From Telopea speciosissima (Eukaryota > Streptophyta > Magnoliopsida > Proteales > Proteaceae), in assembly GCF_018873765.1 (NCBI RefSeq), contig NC_057923.1:58832593-58896592 (forward strand): a DNA stretch of 64,000 nucleotides, read 5' to 3'. This document shows positions 1-10,149 of the stretch, piece by piece. The notes beneath the pieces were generated by a model that was not told the DNA's origin, ran no database searches, and saw only the letters and a list, made by a program, of their open reading frames with translations. Within the stretch, counting starts at the first letter, position 1. Each line of letters starts with the position of its first letter. The translations under genes were made by a program, and so were the position numbers.

Positions 1-8
1 TACCCCAA

Positions 9-155
9 TCTTGTTTGTTTAACTTGGGATGATGAATTTACAAAAACTCAGAGAACAACATTAAATGTTTTGTCTGTTGATGTGGCCCAATCCCATAACA
101 TTTACACCTCATCTCCCATAACATTTACACCTCATTCTCCCCATCAAACAAACAA
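9..155. mobile_element. Probable foldback MITE
   Basis: The ends look like an imperfect inverted repeat: TTGTTTGTTT near 12-21 against AAACAAACAA near 144-153. Inside is a short tandem repeat built on CATAACATTTACACCTCA. No coding potential is visible. The class is not resolved and the left end may be clipped by the window. Confidence 0.35.
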
Positions 156-284
156 GGCCTAAAGAATTGTGAAAACAATTTGTATATAAAATATAATATA
201 AGAAAGTCATTCATGAATTTAATCCCCCAAGTTGTAAAAATATATGAACCACTAACTAAATAGTATGTCCATAGATTTGAAATA

Positions 285-428
285 CCTAATGCATGGGGCG
301 CAGGGTGTGCCCAGACACATGGAGGGTGGGTGAAATGACCAGACCCGTCCTTCTAAATAACTGAAATCCCTCCCCATGTGTCTGGGTGCAGCCTATGCCC
401 AGATGCACTTCCGGGTAGAGAACATTGC
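285..428 (-). mobile_element. Mutator-type MITE, family A
   Basis: This is a foldback of about 145 bp. Two arms carry CCAGACACATGG and CCATGTGTCTGG, and the right end reads in reverse as a GGGGCAATGTTCTCTACC-like terminus. It is related to the better-bounded copies at 24840, 39600, 42178 and 52023. I could not confirm a target duplication here. It lies in the first coding intron of the inositol transporter gene. Confidence 0.5.
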
Positions 429-454
429 CCCTTAAAAAAATATAAACAACATAC

Positions 455-587
455 CTGTGTCATAACCAAAGAGAAGCCCTCCAAGACCAGCTGATAAAGC
501 GAGTTGCATAATATAAGGCTGTTTCCAAGTTGTAAGACAACATTCTCTAAATTCTGTTTTGTCTGCTTTTGGAATACCACCTTCCAT
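455..587 (-). CDS. Inositol transporter, first coding exon (partial gene)
   Basis: The exon starts at ATG 587 and encodes about 44 residues beginning MEGGIPKADKTEF and ending in LLFGYDTG. This matches the N-terminus of plant inositol/H+ symporters (INT family, major facilitator superfamily), where the segment precedes and enters transmembrane helix 1 and GGLLFGYDTG is a sugar-porter hallmark. The exon ends in ACAG followed by a GTATGT donor (454-449), the boundary expected just after GYDTG. The rest of the transporter must lie left of the window, because reading proceeds toward lower coordinates. One family position looks unusual: FRECCLTTWK where FxECWxTTWK is usual. The family is known to move myo-inositol across the plasma membrane or tonoplast; which member this is cannot be decided from 44 residues. 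Confidence 0.85.
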
Positions 588-1016
588 TTTGTGAAATTTG
601 AGAAAATACACCAAGAAATTCTCTCCAAAAAAGGAACATAAAAGGGTTCTAACCTACATGGGAGAATAAAAATAAAAATCCAAAGAGTTAGAAAATTGTG
701 CAGTTTGGTTTCAAGAAAATGGAAATCATTAAACCTACTACATATGGACCTTTCTAGCTTTTTTATATATATAAAACTAATCAAATTATTTGAGAGAGCT
801 TAAACAATGGTTCTTAATCCATAATAAGATCCTTTCAATTGCACAAAAATTGTTTGATGTTATTAAATCTAAATGAAACAACCTTGGCAGGGTGTTTTAT
901 GTCATTTCGACCCTTATCGTGAGAGGGGATAAGACTGTGCACACAACTTTTAGCCATTATAAAAAAAATAAAAAGAGAATGAGGAAAATAAGAGAGTGGG
1001 ATCCACATTTTTTTAA

Positions 1017-1116
1017 GGACTATGTTCCAAAATACCCTCCCCATATCCTTTCTTGACTTCTCCCGTCTTGCAGTGAATGGGATCTCATTCACCCTGGGTG
1101 GAGGGAAACTCGGTCC
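1017..1116 (-). mobile_element. Mutator-type MITE, family B (internally deleted)
   Basis: It ends in GGAAACTCGGTCC, whose reverse GGACCGAGTTTCC is the family B terminus also seen at 50038. The other end is GGACTATG. It is flanked by 9-bp repeats TTTTTTTAA (1008-1016) and TTTTTTCAA (1117-1125), an 8/9 match, although the target is low-complexity. Confidence 0.55.
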
Positions 1117-1257
1117 TTTTTTCAAATAAAATTTTCACTTCCAAGATAAGAGAAAAAATGAGAAGTGATATGAACGGCTGGAATCTTTCCTGATAGGTAG
1201 GCCCCACATGAATAACAAATTCCCTATATGAAGCCCTAAGCCATCATTTTGGAAAGA

Positions 1258-1595
1258 TGAGAATTCCATCCAACCAAGCTACACAGACCGAATCAGACTT
1301 TAAATAAAAAAAATAAATAAATAAAAAAAAAAGAGGGCTGGGGAAGGAAAGAATCACTGAGGTTTAGTCGAAGTAATTTTCTGTTTACATAGTAAAACTA
1401 AACAGATTAACAAAGAGACAAGGGAAACCTCAAATTTAACCATGGTACTAAGAAAATGAAAATTCCATCCTACCTAGCTATACAGACCCAGTAAAGTTTA
1501 AAATTAAAATTAAAAAAAAAAAAAAAGGAAGAATAGGTACTGAGGTTTAGTCAAAGCAAATTTCAGTTTATATAATAAAATTAAAAAATCAAAAC
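1258..1595. repeat. Tandem duplication (~199-bp period) upstream of the transporter
   Basis: The block starting ATTCCATCC at 1262 recurs near 1461. Both copies include the CTACACAGACC/CTATACAGACC segment, an A-rich run and ACTGAGGTTTAGTC. The copies have diverged clearly, so the duplication is not recent. It sits in the inferred leader intron. Confidence 0.6.
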
Positions 1596-2270
1596 TCAGA
1601 ACAAAAAAAAAGGGAATCTCTAAACAAATAACCCAAAACGTAATTAAAAAACTAAGAACATCCATAAACATCTTTGAAATTTTTACATACCTCCGTAAAA
1701 AATTATGCACCAGCTTCTTGTCTTGTAACAGACGGAGAGAGAGAGAGAGATGAATGGGAGAAAGAGAGAAATGGTTGTGGATAGATGAAAAGAAACGAAA
1801 ACATGCAACGGTTTAAATAGTTAGAGTCTTTAAGAACTTACATTTTTAAAAATATTTTTCAAATTTGAACATTTAATTCTTATCATAAAATAGTTTCTTA
1901 AAATACATTTCTCAAGAAAAAAAAATTCATATTATCGTTAACATGAGAAGGGTATTGGTGGATGAATATAGTATTAAGAGATTCTAGAATTCTTATTACC
2001 AAAAATATAAAATAAAAGAGATTCCAGAATTTTTATCCTCTCAATCCATCTGACATGGCCACAACACTGAGATGATGAACTTTAAAAGTGTACTATCCAG
2101 TGTATCATCGGATACACAAATGAGATGCACTAGACAATGCACCGCGTTTGAAAGAATAAAGATCCGAGATTCTCATATCCTAAAATGAAAGTGGATATAT
2201 ATAGATCTTTTTCATATCCTATAATATATTTGGATATATATAGACAATTTTCATGTCCTAATATATATTT

Positions 2271-2630
2271 GGATTTTTTACAATTATCACCCCAAAATCT
2301 TTCATATTTATTATTACCTTTCCCCTCAAAAACTTTGAAACAACTGTTACCCTCCCCTGTTGCATATTAATAACTAACTGGCCCCCACCATAACGGAGTG
2401 GATTAATCGTGAGAGTATGCCGCTGTTATGGATTTTTTAGGACCAAAATGCCTTTTTGGGGGTGGTAATTATAAAAAACTCCCACCCCATCACCGTCCCT
2501 TCTCCTCCTCCTTCTTCTTCTCTTTCTCCTTCTTCATCTTCCTCCTCTGCAACCCCAACTGCCCCGATCGATCGATGACGCCATCACCACCTGACGTACT
2601 CCGGCTTCCTTCGTCTCAGTTGAGATGAGA
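2271..2630 (+). repeat. Left terminal inverted repeat of the Mutator-like element
   Basis: It pairs with 5018-5366. It includes CACCCCAAAATCTTTCATA at the outer side, a pyrimidine-rich CTTCTTC tract, CGATCGATCGATGA and CTTCCTTCGTCTCA at the inner edge. The small ORF-like stretches here are repeat sequence. Confidence 0.8.
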
Positions 2631-3030
2631 TGAGATGAGAGATGAGAGATGCCTGGGCACTTACTTTGATTCCTTGCTCATATGAAAACCAAAAAGAACA
2701 AAAAGGGGTGGCTGAGGGGGTTTGGGCTGCAAAAGAAAGATAAATTAATGAAAAGGAAGTGGGCTATTAGGCAGGCGCACAAAAACGGTCTGTGACCCTC
2801 CATGAAGCTTTGTCTCTTGTCTGATAGTATTCCCCAAACTGGTTACTATGAGTGAACACATCATATGCTCTCTTTATAGTCTATATTAAATACTCCATTT
2901 AAGACAATCAAAAAAAGTCATAAGAGAAAGAAAAACTGAAGCAAAGAAATGCTGTGAGATTAATTTTTGCCTTTTGGGTTTTTCCACTATGTTCTCTTTT
3001 CTTTCTCAGATTAGTTCCTTACCTACCTAT

Positions 3031-3241
3031 CTTACATATATGCCCTACAAGAGTACAATCTCCCCAGAGAAAAATCTAGAAAAAAAAAAATGAAAAAAAA
3101 TGAAGGGTAAGGGTTCTCTTTCTTGGTGATGGTTGTCAGTTGCAAGTCTACTGTAACTGGGCTCCTGAGAGATCTTCCTCGCTGAGTTTGCTCATGGAGA
3201 GCGTGAAGTATATCAGCAATATCGTTCCCATGCTTGACATT
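3031..3241 (-). pseudogene. Possible captured exon inside the Mutator-like element
   Basis: On the minus strand an uninterrupted frame without an obvious start reads through a sensible hydrophilic peptide containing HGNDIADILHALHEQT and RGRSLRSPVTVDL. It follows a long pyrimidine tract (the A run at 3251-3277 on the plus strand) and an AG near 3232, which resembles an intron 3' end. I do not recognise the protein. The peptide-like composition together with its place inside a Mutator-like element suggests a transduplicated host exon, but the call is tentative. Confidence 0.3.
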
Positions 3242-3414
3242 TGAGGAGAAAGAAAAAAAAAAAAAAAAAAAAAAAAACCTCAGTAAATTAGTAAATCGTT
3301 TTCTTCATAATGATCAAAATAATAAAACTTTCAATTAGAAAGAGGATTATTCTTATTGGGTTCGATACGAAAGCAATTATCCCATATCAGATGTGAGTAG
3401 TTCGTCGTAAAACT

Positions 3415-4165
3415 TTGAGAAAAAGCACACAGCTTAGTCGTGTGGAAAAATTATTGCCCCGCCCCTTTGTAAAATTAAAAAACTCATTCATATTGATGCC
3501 TTCTTGCGCTAATTATGAGGTTCAAGGAAACAACAACCTGCATTGGAAACACCCACCTGCAGGTTGGTGGAACCTTAGCATAGACGGCTCCTCTTTGGGG
3601 AACCCAGGAGCTACTGGAGCGGGGGGATTTTTTAGAAACCATATGGGCTCAATAGCTAAATGTTTTGCCACTTACCAAGGGATTGGAACAAACTTTATGA
3701 CAGAGATGGGGGCGTTCATGGAGGGAGTAAAAAAAGCCAGGAATCTGCACATTACAAAGTTCTGGATGGAAAGTGGCTTGGCTGCAGTGGTATATGCTAT
3801 CCTCTCTTATAAGATTCCATGGATTTTTATGCAAGAATGGTGGTCCATTTCTATTTTTTTGGACTCTATTCAGTGGAGAATCACGCACTGCTATCGGGAA
3901 GCTAATGTAGCCACTGATGCATTAGCAAATCATGCGGCTAAAAGCAAGATTTCAAGCACTTGGCTAGCTCCTCCGCCTCTCATCACTGAGGCTGTATTTT
4001 GAGATGTTACTGGCCGACCTAATTATAGATTCACTTGACATCCTCTTTTGAGCTGTAAATCCCTTTGAGGGGTTTTAAGTTGGACCTTCTGTTCTCTTTG
4101 TATCACTATATTTTTCATTTTCATATCGATACATTGCTGACCTTTAACACAAAAAAAAAAAAAAA
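3415..4165 (+). pseudogene. 5'-truncated LINE: RNase H domain and 3' tail
   Basis: The frame 3415-4002 (195 residues) contains a reverse-transcriptase-associated RNase H domain (RVT_3 type): WNLSIDGSSLGNPGATGAGG, then an MTEMGAFMEG helix, and a C-terminal REANVATDALANHA. Family acidic residues are visible in SIDGSS, MTEMG and ATDALA. The ESGLAAVV segment has lost the aspartate expected in ETDS-like motifs, so the domain is probably inactive. A ~150-bp 3' UTR leads to a poly(A) run at 4151-4165. Endonuclease and reverse transcriptase are absent, the usual 5' truncation of an L1-type element. It sits inside the Mutator-like element, so it was either inserted there or carried along. Confidence 0.85.
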
Positions 4166-5017
4166 GACACAACAACCTTCTCTTAATGACTGACTAGCTT
4201 TTAAGAGTTGCACTTGGGTTTGAACAATTCTGAATGACTAAACATAACCTCTCGCATGGGAGTAATTGGCAACATTGGCCCACAGGTTCATCACTTCATT
4301 GACCCTTTCTCATGCTCGAATGGCAGCCAAGAGACAGAATCAGAGATAGGATTTTAAGAAGTTAAAATGATGAGAGTTTGAGAACAGTTGGGTTGGTTGG
4401 TCATAGTGGCTCGTTGGGTCTGCAACTGGGACACTTTATTTTTTGTGATTGGATTTTAAGTGGGGTCAGTGGGCCATCGCCATTAATTGAACACAATACA
4501 GACGAGAATAGAGAATTCAGAGTTATCTTATATTCCACTCATCTACACTTACAAGGTGGCGAAGAAGACAAGAACCGTCCTTGGACCGAAGAGTGAAGCC
4601 AGTGGCCGCTTCCCACTGTGTCTTCTATTAAAACTATTACTGTTCCACCTACCTTCACTGTTCATCATCATCATCACCTATGTTTGTTGTTTGTTCATGG
4701 CTTCTGCTACTGGGTTCATCGTTGGAACCGTAATTGACTTCTCAGTTGTGCTATAACCACCATCTTCTGTACAATTGATTCAGTTTTACATGTGGGTTAG
4801 TTAATCCCAATTCTTGATTTTCAAAAAATTTGAAACATTTAGGTTACTAAATTAATGGGTACAAAAGATGAATTTTGAATTTTTGAAAAAAAAATAACTT
4901 TTTAATCTAGTTTATAAAGAAAGGAACAGAGAAAGGAACAACAACTTCAAAGTAAAATTCACCTTTGGATGATCCATCTCCATTAATTGCTGTAGTATAT
5001 ATAGCTTTGTCATGACT

Positions 5018-5366
5018 ATTGAATGAGACGAAGGAAGCCGGAGTACTTCAGGTGGTGATGGCATCATCGATCGGGGCGGTTGGGGTTGTAGAGGAGGAAG
5101 AAGAAGAAGGGGAAGGAGGAGGAGGAGGAGGGAACAGTGATGGGGTGGGAGTTTTTTATAATTACCACCCCAAAAAGGGCATTTTTATCCTAAAAAATCC
5201 GTGACAACGGCACACTCTCACGACTAACCCCTTCCGTTACGGGGCTGTAATGGTGGGCGCCAATTAATTATTAATATGCAACAGGGGAGAGTAACAATTG
5301 TTTCAAAGTTTTTTGGGGGGTAATAGTAAATATGAAAGATTTTGGGGTGGTAATTGTTAAAAACCC
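5018..5366 (-). repeat. Right terminal inverted repeat of the Mutator-like element
   Basis: This is the inverted partner of 2271-2630. The GAGGAAGAAGAAGAAGG purine tract and the GGGGTGGTAATTGTT end mirror the left copy. The Glu/Gly-rich open frame across this tract (about 5019-5204) is not a gene. Confidence 0.8.
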
Positions 5367-5384
5367 TATATATTTGGATATATA

Positions 5385-6040
5385 CAAAAGAGTTGAGCAA
5401 TCTTTGGAGTCCGGATCCTCTCTAGTGTGCTAGTGAGTGCAGCATGCATCCGATTGCTCGAGCTATCCGGTATGCGCCTCAAGGACAGCTCCAATTGTCT
5501 GATACCCCCTGCACTTACTAGCGCACTGGAGAGGATTTTTTTCGTCGTTCTCTGTGGCGTAGCACAGGAGCCACGCATGCACAACAACCAATAAGAATGT
5601 GCTAGCATCTAGGGGCCAAGTGTGGAATTTCTGCCTTTCATGGGAGCGGGGCGATCATTTCGCCTCCTCACTATGCCTGGGTGTGGCCTGCACCTCCCCC
5701 ACAGAAAACGTTTTCCCAAACCGGGTGGCCATTAAGGAAGGAAAACTAAGCAAACCCGGTGTTAATGAATTTTTTTCTTGTCAGGTTCCCTGCCTCGTCC
5801 AATTATCCGGTTCCTCTCATAGGGAGGCGGAAATGACAACTTAGCGACACCCGGGCAGGGGGGGTTAGGTCATCATTTTCACTCCCCTATGAGAGGAACC
5901 GGACAACTGTACCAGGCAGGGAACCTGAGAGGATGATGATCCGATGTTAACCTAAAAAATGGAAAGAGTGGATAATATCAGCTTTTTTAATACATAGAAT
6001 TACAGTCACATAATTGTGCTTAGGGTACTAATTTAGAAGA
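5385..6040. other. Intergenic, with degraded foldback elements
   Basis: No gene is visible. 5400-5545 carries a foldback (CTCTCTAGTGTGCTAGTGAGTGCAG region against GCACTTACTAGCGCACTGGAGAG). 5590-5735 resembles a family A MITE remnant. 5770-5945 is a separate foldback, listed next. Confidence 0.5.
5770..5935. mobile_element. Foldback MITE, family C
   Basis: The arms are CAGGTTCCCTGCC with CCGGTTCCTCTCAT (left) and ATGAGAGGAACCGG with GGCAGGGAACCTG (right). Related foldbacks lie at 58592-58770 and more distantly at 43165-43345. Flanks GGTGTTAAT and GATGTTAAC could be a 7/9-matching target duplication. Confidence 0.6.
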
Positions 6041-6055
6041 TACAGCTTTTGGGCA

Positions 6056-8137
6056 CCAAAAGTTTTGCTAGGCGATTTTCCATGGAAGTGCTACGAAACA
6101 TAGCTGGCTTATAGCCCATCTCATTCATGGGGGAAGCGGAAGAATTTTCTGGGGGTGCTGTGGGGCTCTCTGTTGATGTGATAGGAGAAGTTGGTATTGT
6201 ACATGGTGGTGAAGATGGCCTGAATGTTGACGGTGCTGCACATGGTGGTGGTCCAAGTGGTGGCGTAGCGGTTAGTAAGAGATTGAATGGTGTGTCCTGG
6301 TCCTCCCTCTTCTCTTCTCCTCTTCTCACAGAAGAGATGAAGGTCACCTTTCGTTTATTGAACCGGTTATAGTTGATGGTAAAGCTGTTGCGCGGTGTTC
6401 TTTATCTTCAATTCAAGGTGAGATGGTGAAATGGAAGAATACCCTGATGGGTCATTTTATTGGGAGGAGGCCATCATTTAATGCTACCAAAGAAAGTTTG
6501 GTGAAACAATGGAGGATCTCTGGTCATGTTGATTTTAATGTGCTTGATAGTGGATGGTTTGTATTCCGCTTTAACTTGGAGGAAGACAAATTAAAGGCCT
6601 TAGAAGGGAGGCCATGGTATGTTTAGAAGCGGCCGTTAATTTTACGTCCTTGGAGTCCTTCTTCCTCAATGGAGAAGATTGATTTGTGCACTGTGCCTGT
6701 ATGGATTAGTTTGCCGAACTTACCATTCCATTATTGGACGACTGAAACCTTAAGTATCATTGGTAGTGTTATAGGTAAACCAATCACTATTGATAAAATG
6801 ACAAAATCTATGGAAAGACTGTCTTTTGCTCGAATTTGTGTTGAAGTTTCTGCTGCGAATGATTTACCAAATTCAGTGGATGTCCCTGATGATGAAGGGA
6901 TGGTCTTCAATCAAAAGGTTCTATATGAATGGAAACCGCCAAGATGTAAGCATTGTAGTGTCTTTGGTCACTCATCACTCCAATGCGGGTTGAATGACGG
7001 TGCTAAAGTGGTTGTGAAAACCGTTCAGGGGGGTGGCCAGAGGACGAAGTGGAGGTTGAAGAGGGGTGCTGAAGGTAATGCTCCCCAAGTTGCTGCCAAG
7101 GGTGGCGTTCCACCATCTTCAGTGGTGGTTTTGAGTGGGGGTGATGGTTATCTGGCAGCCGGCCAGGGTGGCAAGGGGTTGAAACAAATTTCACAATTTC
7201 AAGATTCAAATTTAAATTTGGGAACCATTGGAGATAATAGAGGGAAGTTGGTTATTGTTGATAATGCTTTTGCGTTGTTGGCGGACTTGGAGGAGGATTC
7301 GTTGGAGTCCAATACTGAAGATATTGGTGCTGATTTGGTAGGTAAAGATTCGTCTATCAAAGATGTTAATCATCTTGATCCCATTGTGGATTCTCATACG
7401 GCTGTAGATAAGGATGATGGTAATCAATATAGCGAATTTAATGCAACAAGGAATATGGGATTTAAAAGTAATGATGAGGTGGAGATTGAGTTGGGAAAGG
7501 AGTCTTTATATTCAAATAAGGAGAGATTTTCTCACATAGGTGGGTCAGATGGAGTGGATTCGGGCCTAAATATGGGTATGGGTTCTACTTGTGCATTTGG
7601 GTCAGATGTGGGCAGGTCGGATTATGACCAATTTGTTCAAGAGGAGATGCAAGGTGGGTGGACTCAGGTGTTGGGTCGAAATAATCGTGATGGCTGTAGG
7701 AATGCCCCGCGAGGTGGTCGTGTGGGTTGCCATATTGGTAGAACTCGACGACAAAAGAAGGCAAAGTCTGGTGTTAAAGCAGTGGACACGGCAGTAGAAA
7801 AACCTCTGGTTGAAAAGGAGACTTCATCTCCCTTTTCACTAGAGGAGGAGGCTCTTTTGGTTCGTGTGGCTTTTGATCGGCCTGGTGTATCTACTGAGAT
7901 CCCCCAACGATCAAATAGGACAAGAACCCCTTCGGTGCGCCTCGCAAATCCCCCGTAGCCTTGGTTTATTATTTTCTCTCGAGTAAGCGAGTGGCTTGAA
8001 GCCCTCGCCAATATGGTTTAGGAGTGAGTTCCCCCTTTTTAAGCTTTAGTTTTCTTTGCCAATATTCTGTCATAGGCTTGGTTGCCGCCTTTTATATATT
8101 CAATAAAATTTCTCTTTTTTATTAAAAAAATAAAAAA
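6056..8137 (+). mobile_element. ORF1-only LINE (HAL1-like), inserted with target duplication
   Basis: The element holds a decayed L1-type ORF1, a short 3' UTR containing CAATAAAATTTC and an A-rich tail ending at 8137. It is flanked by TACAGCTTTTGGGCA (6041-6055) and TACAACTTTTGGGGCA (8138-8153), an imperfect target duplication of about 15 bp. ORF2 (endonuclease, reverse transcriptase, RNase H) is missing: only about 180 bp separate the ORF1 stop from the tail. Because both ends look like a retroposition product, the ORF2-less RNA was probably mobilised in trans. Confidence 0.75.
6127..7958 (+). pseudogene. LINE ORF1 protein (DUF4283 plus CCHC zinc knuckle), broken
   Basis: In order: an N-terminal Gly-rich stretch with GVSWSSLF; a DUF4283 region including VKWKNTLMGHFIGRRPSF, WYV and KIDLCTVPVWISLPNLPFHY; the zinc knuckle CKHCSVFGHSSLQC near 6945-6986 (CX2CX4HX4C, intact); then a long acidic, low-complexity tail ending RTRTPSVRLANPP at 7958. 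Two lesions are visible: a one-base frameshift near 6345-6352, where the frame changes before a GKAVARCSLSSIQGEMVKW segment, and an in-frame TAG at 6624-6626 after WYV. The family binds element RNA for retrotransposition. The remaining 429-codon frame from 6669 is open, so decay is modest. Confidence 0.85.
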
Positions 8138-8153
8138 TACAACTTTTGGGGCA

Positions 8154-8757
8154 TTACATAACTGATATGACCTTCCTATTTTGCTTTTTGTGTTAGATTA
8201 AGCATGGATTTTAATGTGAAGGATTCAGTTTGATCCGTTTCGATTAAGGAAGGCATCAGCATAGGAAATAAGCTGGGCTGACTCAGACCCACAAAGAATT
8301 AAGTTTAAACTAAAATTTCTTCACCGCTATTCTTGAAGTCTTATCCAACCATCAAAACCCATAAATTAAGAGATTCTCTCTTCACTGTAGATAAAGGAAA
8401 CTTAGTCCAAAACATATAATTGGTTCTATTTTATTTTATGGAAATATATATATTTATTTGGTATAGATTCTTCACTAATTACTTATATTCTTAAATTATA
8501 ATCCGAGCGGATATATCACTGTCCGAATTCTTATCCAATAATCTACATGTTATATATGCCATGACGTTTATGAGAAATTAATTTGAATATCTTTAATTTA
8601 CTTTAAAAGGGTAAAGGTTGGCATGCCGCCAGGTGGCAAACATGTGTCATTCTCTCTCCTCCCCTTTTGGAAAAAACTCCTTTCATCTTGTGTCCAACCT
8701 TATGATTGATGTATGCCGTTAGCTTTTCGAACGCTGGCAGGCAACTCTCACAATGCT
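8154..8757. other. Intergenic
   Basis: AT-rich sequence without a credible gene. 8360-8410 (GAGATTCTCTCTTCACTG, GGAAACTTAGTCC) looks like a fragment of a family B MITE end. Confidence 0.4.
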
Positions 8758-8765
8758 ATCAATAG

Positions 8766-9269
8766 TAGGAGTGTCAAATGGTCAGGCCCGATCAACTTCA
8801 AACGGGATTAACTGGTGCCCACCAATTTAAGACCCCACACCATTTTCCCTAGTTTAATTAGGTAATTGGGCCTTGTAGGACAAGGAATAGACATGTTTCT
8901 ATTTGGTCAATCAGTCATTGGTCCATAATTAGGCTACAGGTAATAAGCTAATTGACTAATTGGGATGTAAACAATCGTTAAACGAGCTATAATCAGGCCA
9001 AATGGGTTCATATAGGCTAATCAGATTGTAAACAATCCTTAAACGGGCTATAATTAGGATAAATGGGCTCATATAGGCTCATTAGGCTATACATAGTTGG
9101 TTATCAATCGGTCCCAGTCAGGCGACCGTTGGACCACTATCTTGCACTAGGGATGCCTATCACTTAGGGCTTGAGCCCGATATGTTGAGTAACCAATCGG
9201 GGCGGTTTAGGGCTTCAACCAATCAGTTCAAGTTGGGCCTACCGGTGTGGTCAACTTTAGACACTCCTA
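8766..9269. mobile_element. hAT-type non-autonomous element
   Basis: It begins TAGGAGTGTCAAA and ends TTTAGACACTCCTA, an inverted pair. It is flanked by perfect 8-bp direct repeats ATCAATAG (8758-8765 and 9270-9277), the hAT target-duplication length. There is no transposase. The interior has several repeats of GGGCTATAAT/TATAGGCT type. Confidence 0.85.
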
Positions 9270-9277
9270 ATCAATAG

Positions 9278-9977
9278 GACCGTACTATCTAGGTTTAAAT
9301 TGTCATATTCAGAATTGACTCCATTCTTCCCCCTCTCCCCATTTATTTGACATAAATATCCATGTGAGTTTATAGGTACTGATACTAGTGTCTATATCAG
9401 TCTCAATCGATACGGATTGGGCTGTAGTGGGTCACTATTATCACCATAGTATCGATCTATGGTGATACTGATACGTATTGACCGATATGCCTACACAATA
9501 CTGATACCTTAAACCATAATCCAATCGAGCTCATGAAATGGTCAATGACAACTACTCTATATATCCAATGTTTTTTTTCCCTCTCATATAGTTTCGTAAT
9601 TATAAGGGCAAAGTATATCTAGTTGATTAAAAAATCCATCACGTGTTATGTTAGATGGAGCCTAAATTTTGTGGACAAGTAGTTCCTCAGGTTCCCTACT
9701 CACAGTTTTAGCTCAAACAAAAAATTTCAAGTGACAAAATTGAACTTTGAAAATCTTGGATTAACTGTAAAGAATGCAAAGTAGTAGTTGAGTATCGTAA
9801 GTATTCATAGACTTATATAGGATTCATGCTAATACACAGGGGAGTATATAGTTGAATTTGAACCTAAATTTGACGTAACCTATCCATACCACCCATTGTC
9901 TTTCTAATGATCAAAATTGCCAAATTATTTTGCCATGTGGCTGAATTAGATGAACTAGAAATTTCCCTTCTAATAAA
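9278..9977. other. Intergenic, with decayed palindromic repeat
   Basis: 9375-9510 is rich in GATAC/GTATC motifs that form imperfect palindromes around CACCATAGTATCGATC. A similar motif-rich stretch occurs at 33725-33900. No gene is seen. Confidence 0.4.
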
Positions 9978-9988
9978 AGAGGAATTTT

Positions 9989-10138
9989 CAACGGTAAGGT
10001 TTCTCCATTGTGACCAAGTGGTCACGTGTTTGAGTCAGTAAATAGCCTCTCTGCAAAGCGGGGGTAGGACTATGTACATTATGATCCTCCTCAGACCCCG
10101 CAGTGGCAGGAGCCTCATGCACTGAATACGCCTTAATA
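9989..10138 (+). mobile_element. tRNA-derived SINE
   Basis: The head CGGTAAGGTTTCTCC and CACGTGTTTGAGTCA resemble polymerase III boxes A and B. The body contains GCCTCTCTGCAAAGCGGGG and CCCCGCAGTGGCAGGAGCC. It is flanked by AGAGGAATTTT (9978-9988) and AGATGAATTTT (10139-10149), a 10/11 target duplication. A second copy lies inverted at 46835-46967. Confidence 0.85.
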
Positions 10139-10149
10139 AGATGAATTTT

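Larger units (their letters stand above)
588..1820 (-). promoter_or_regulatory. Leader, probable leader intron and promoter of the inositol transporter
   Basis: On the minus strand a TATTTAAA box lies at 1812-1819. Downstream is a CT-rich leader (the GA run at 1736-1750) and then GGAG followed by GTATGT near 1689, a good donor. This suggests a non-coding first exon of about 1690-1785 and a leader intron of roughly 1 kb before the ATG at 587. The acceptor is uncertain; one candidate is the pyrimidine-rich stretch and AG just before 610. The inferred intron holds a small MITE and a tandem duplication. Confidence 0.45.
2271..5366. mobile_element. Mutator-like element with ~360-bp terminal inverted repeats
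   Basis: The sequence 2271-2630 reappears inverted at 5018-5366, starting GGATTTTTTACAATTA and ending TAATTGTTAAAAACCC. The element is flanked by perfect 9-bp direct repeats TATATATTT (2262-2270 and 5367-5375). Long inverted repeats plus a 9-bp duplication are the Mutator hallmark. No transposase is visible, so it is non-autonomous. The interior carries a LINE fragment (to 4165), a possible captured exon (3031-3241, minus) and gene-like sequence around 4560-4755 that I do not recognise. The AT-rich flank makes the target duplication slightly less decisive than it looks. Confidence 0.8.

Noticed and set aside
6033-6347. 104-residue Pro/Ser-rich minus-strand frame
   Set aside because: Antisense of the Gly-rich LINE ORF1 N-terminus.
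9989-10080. Possible tRNA gene (box A/B-like sequence)
   Set aside because: No cloverleaf; the sequence continues into a SINE body with a target duplication.
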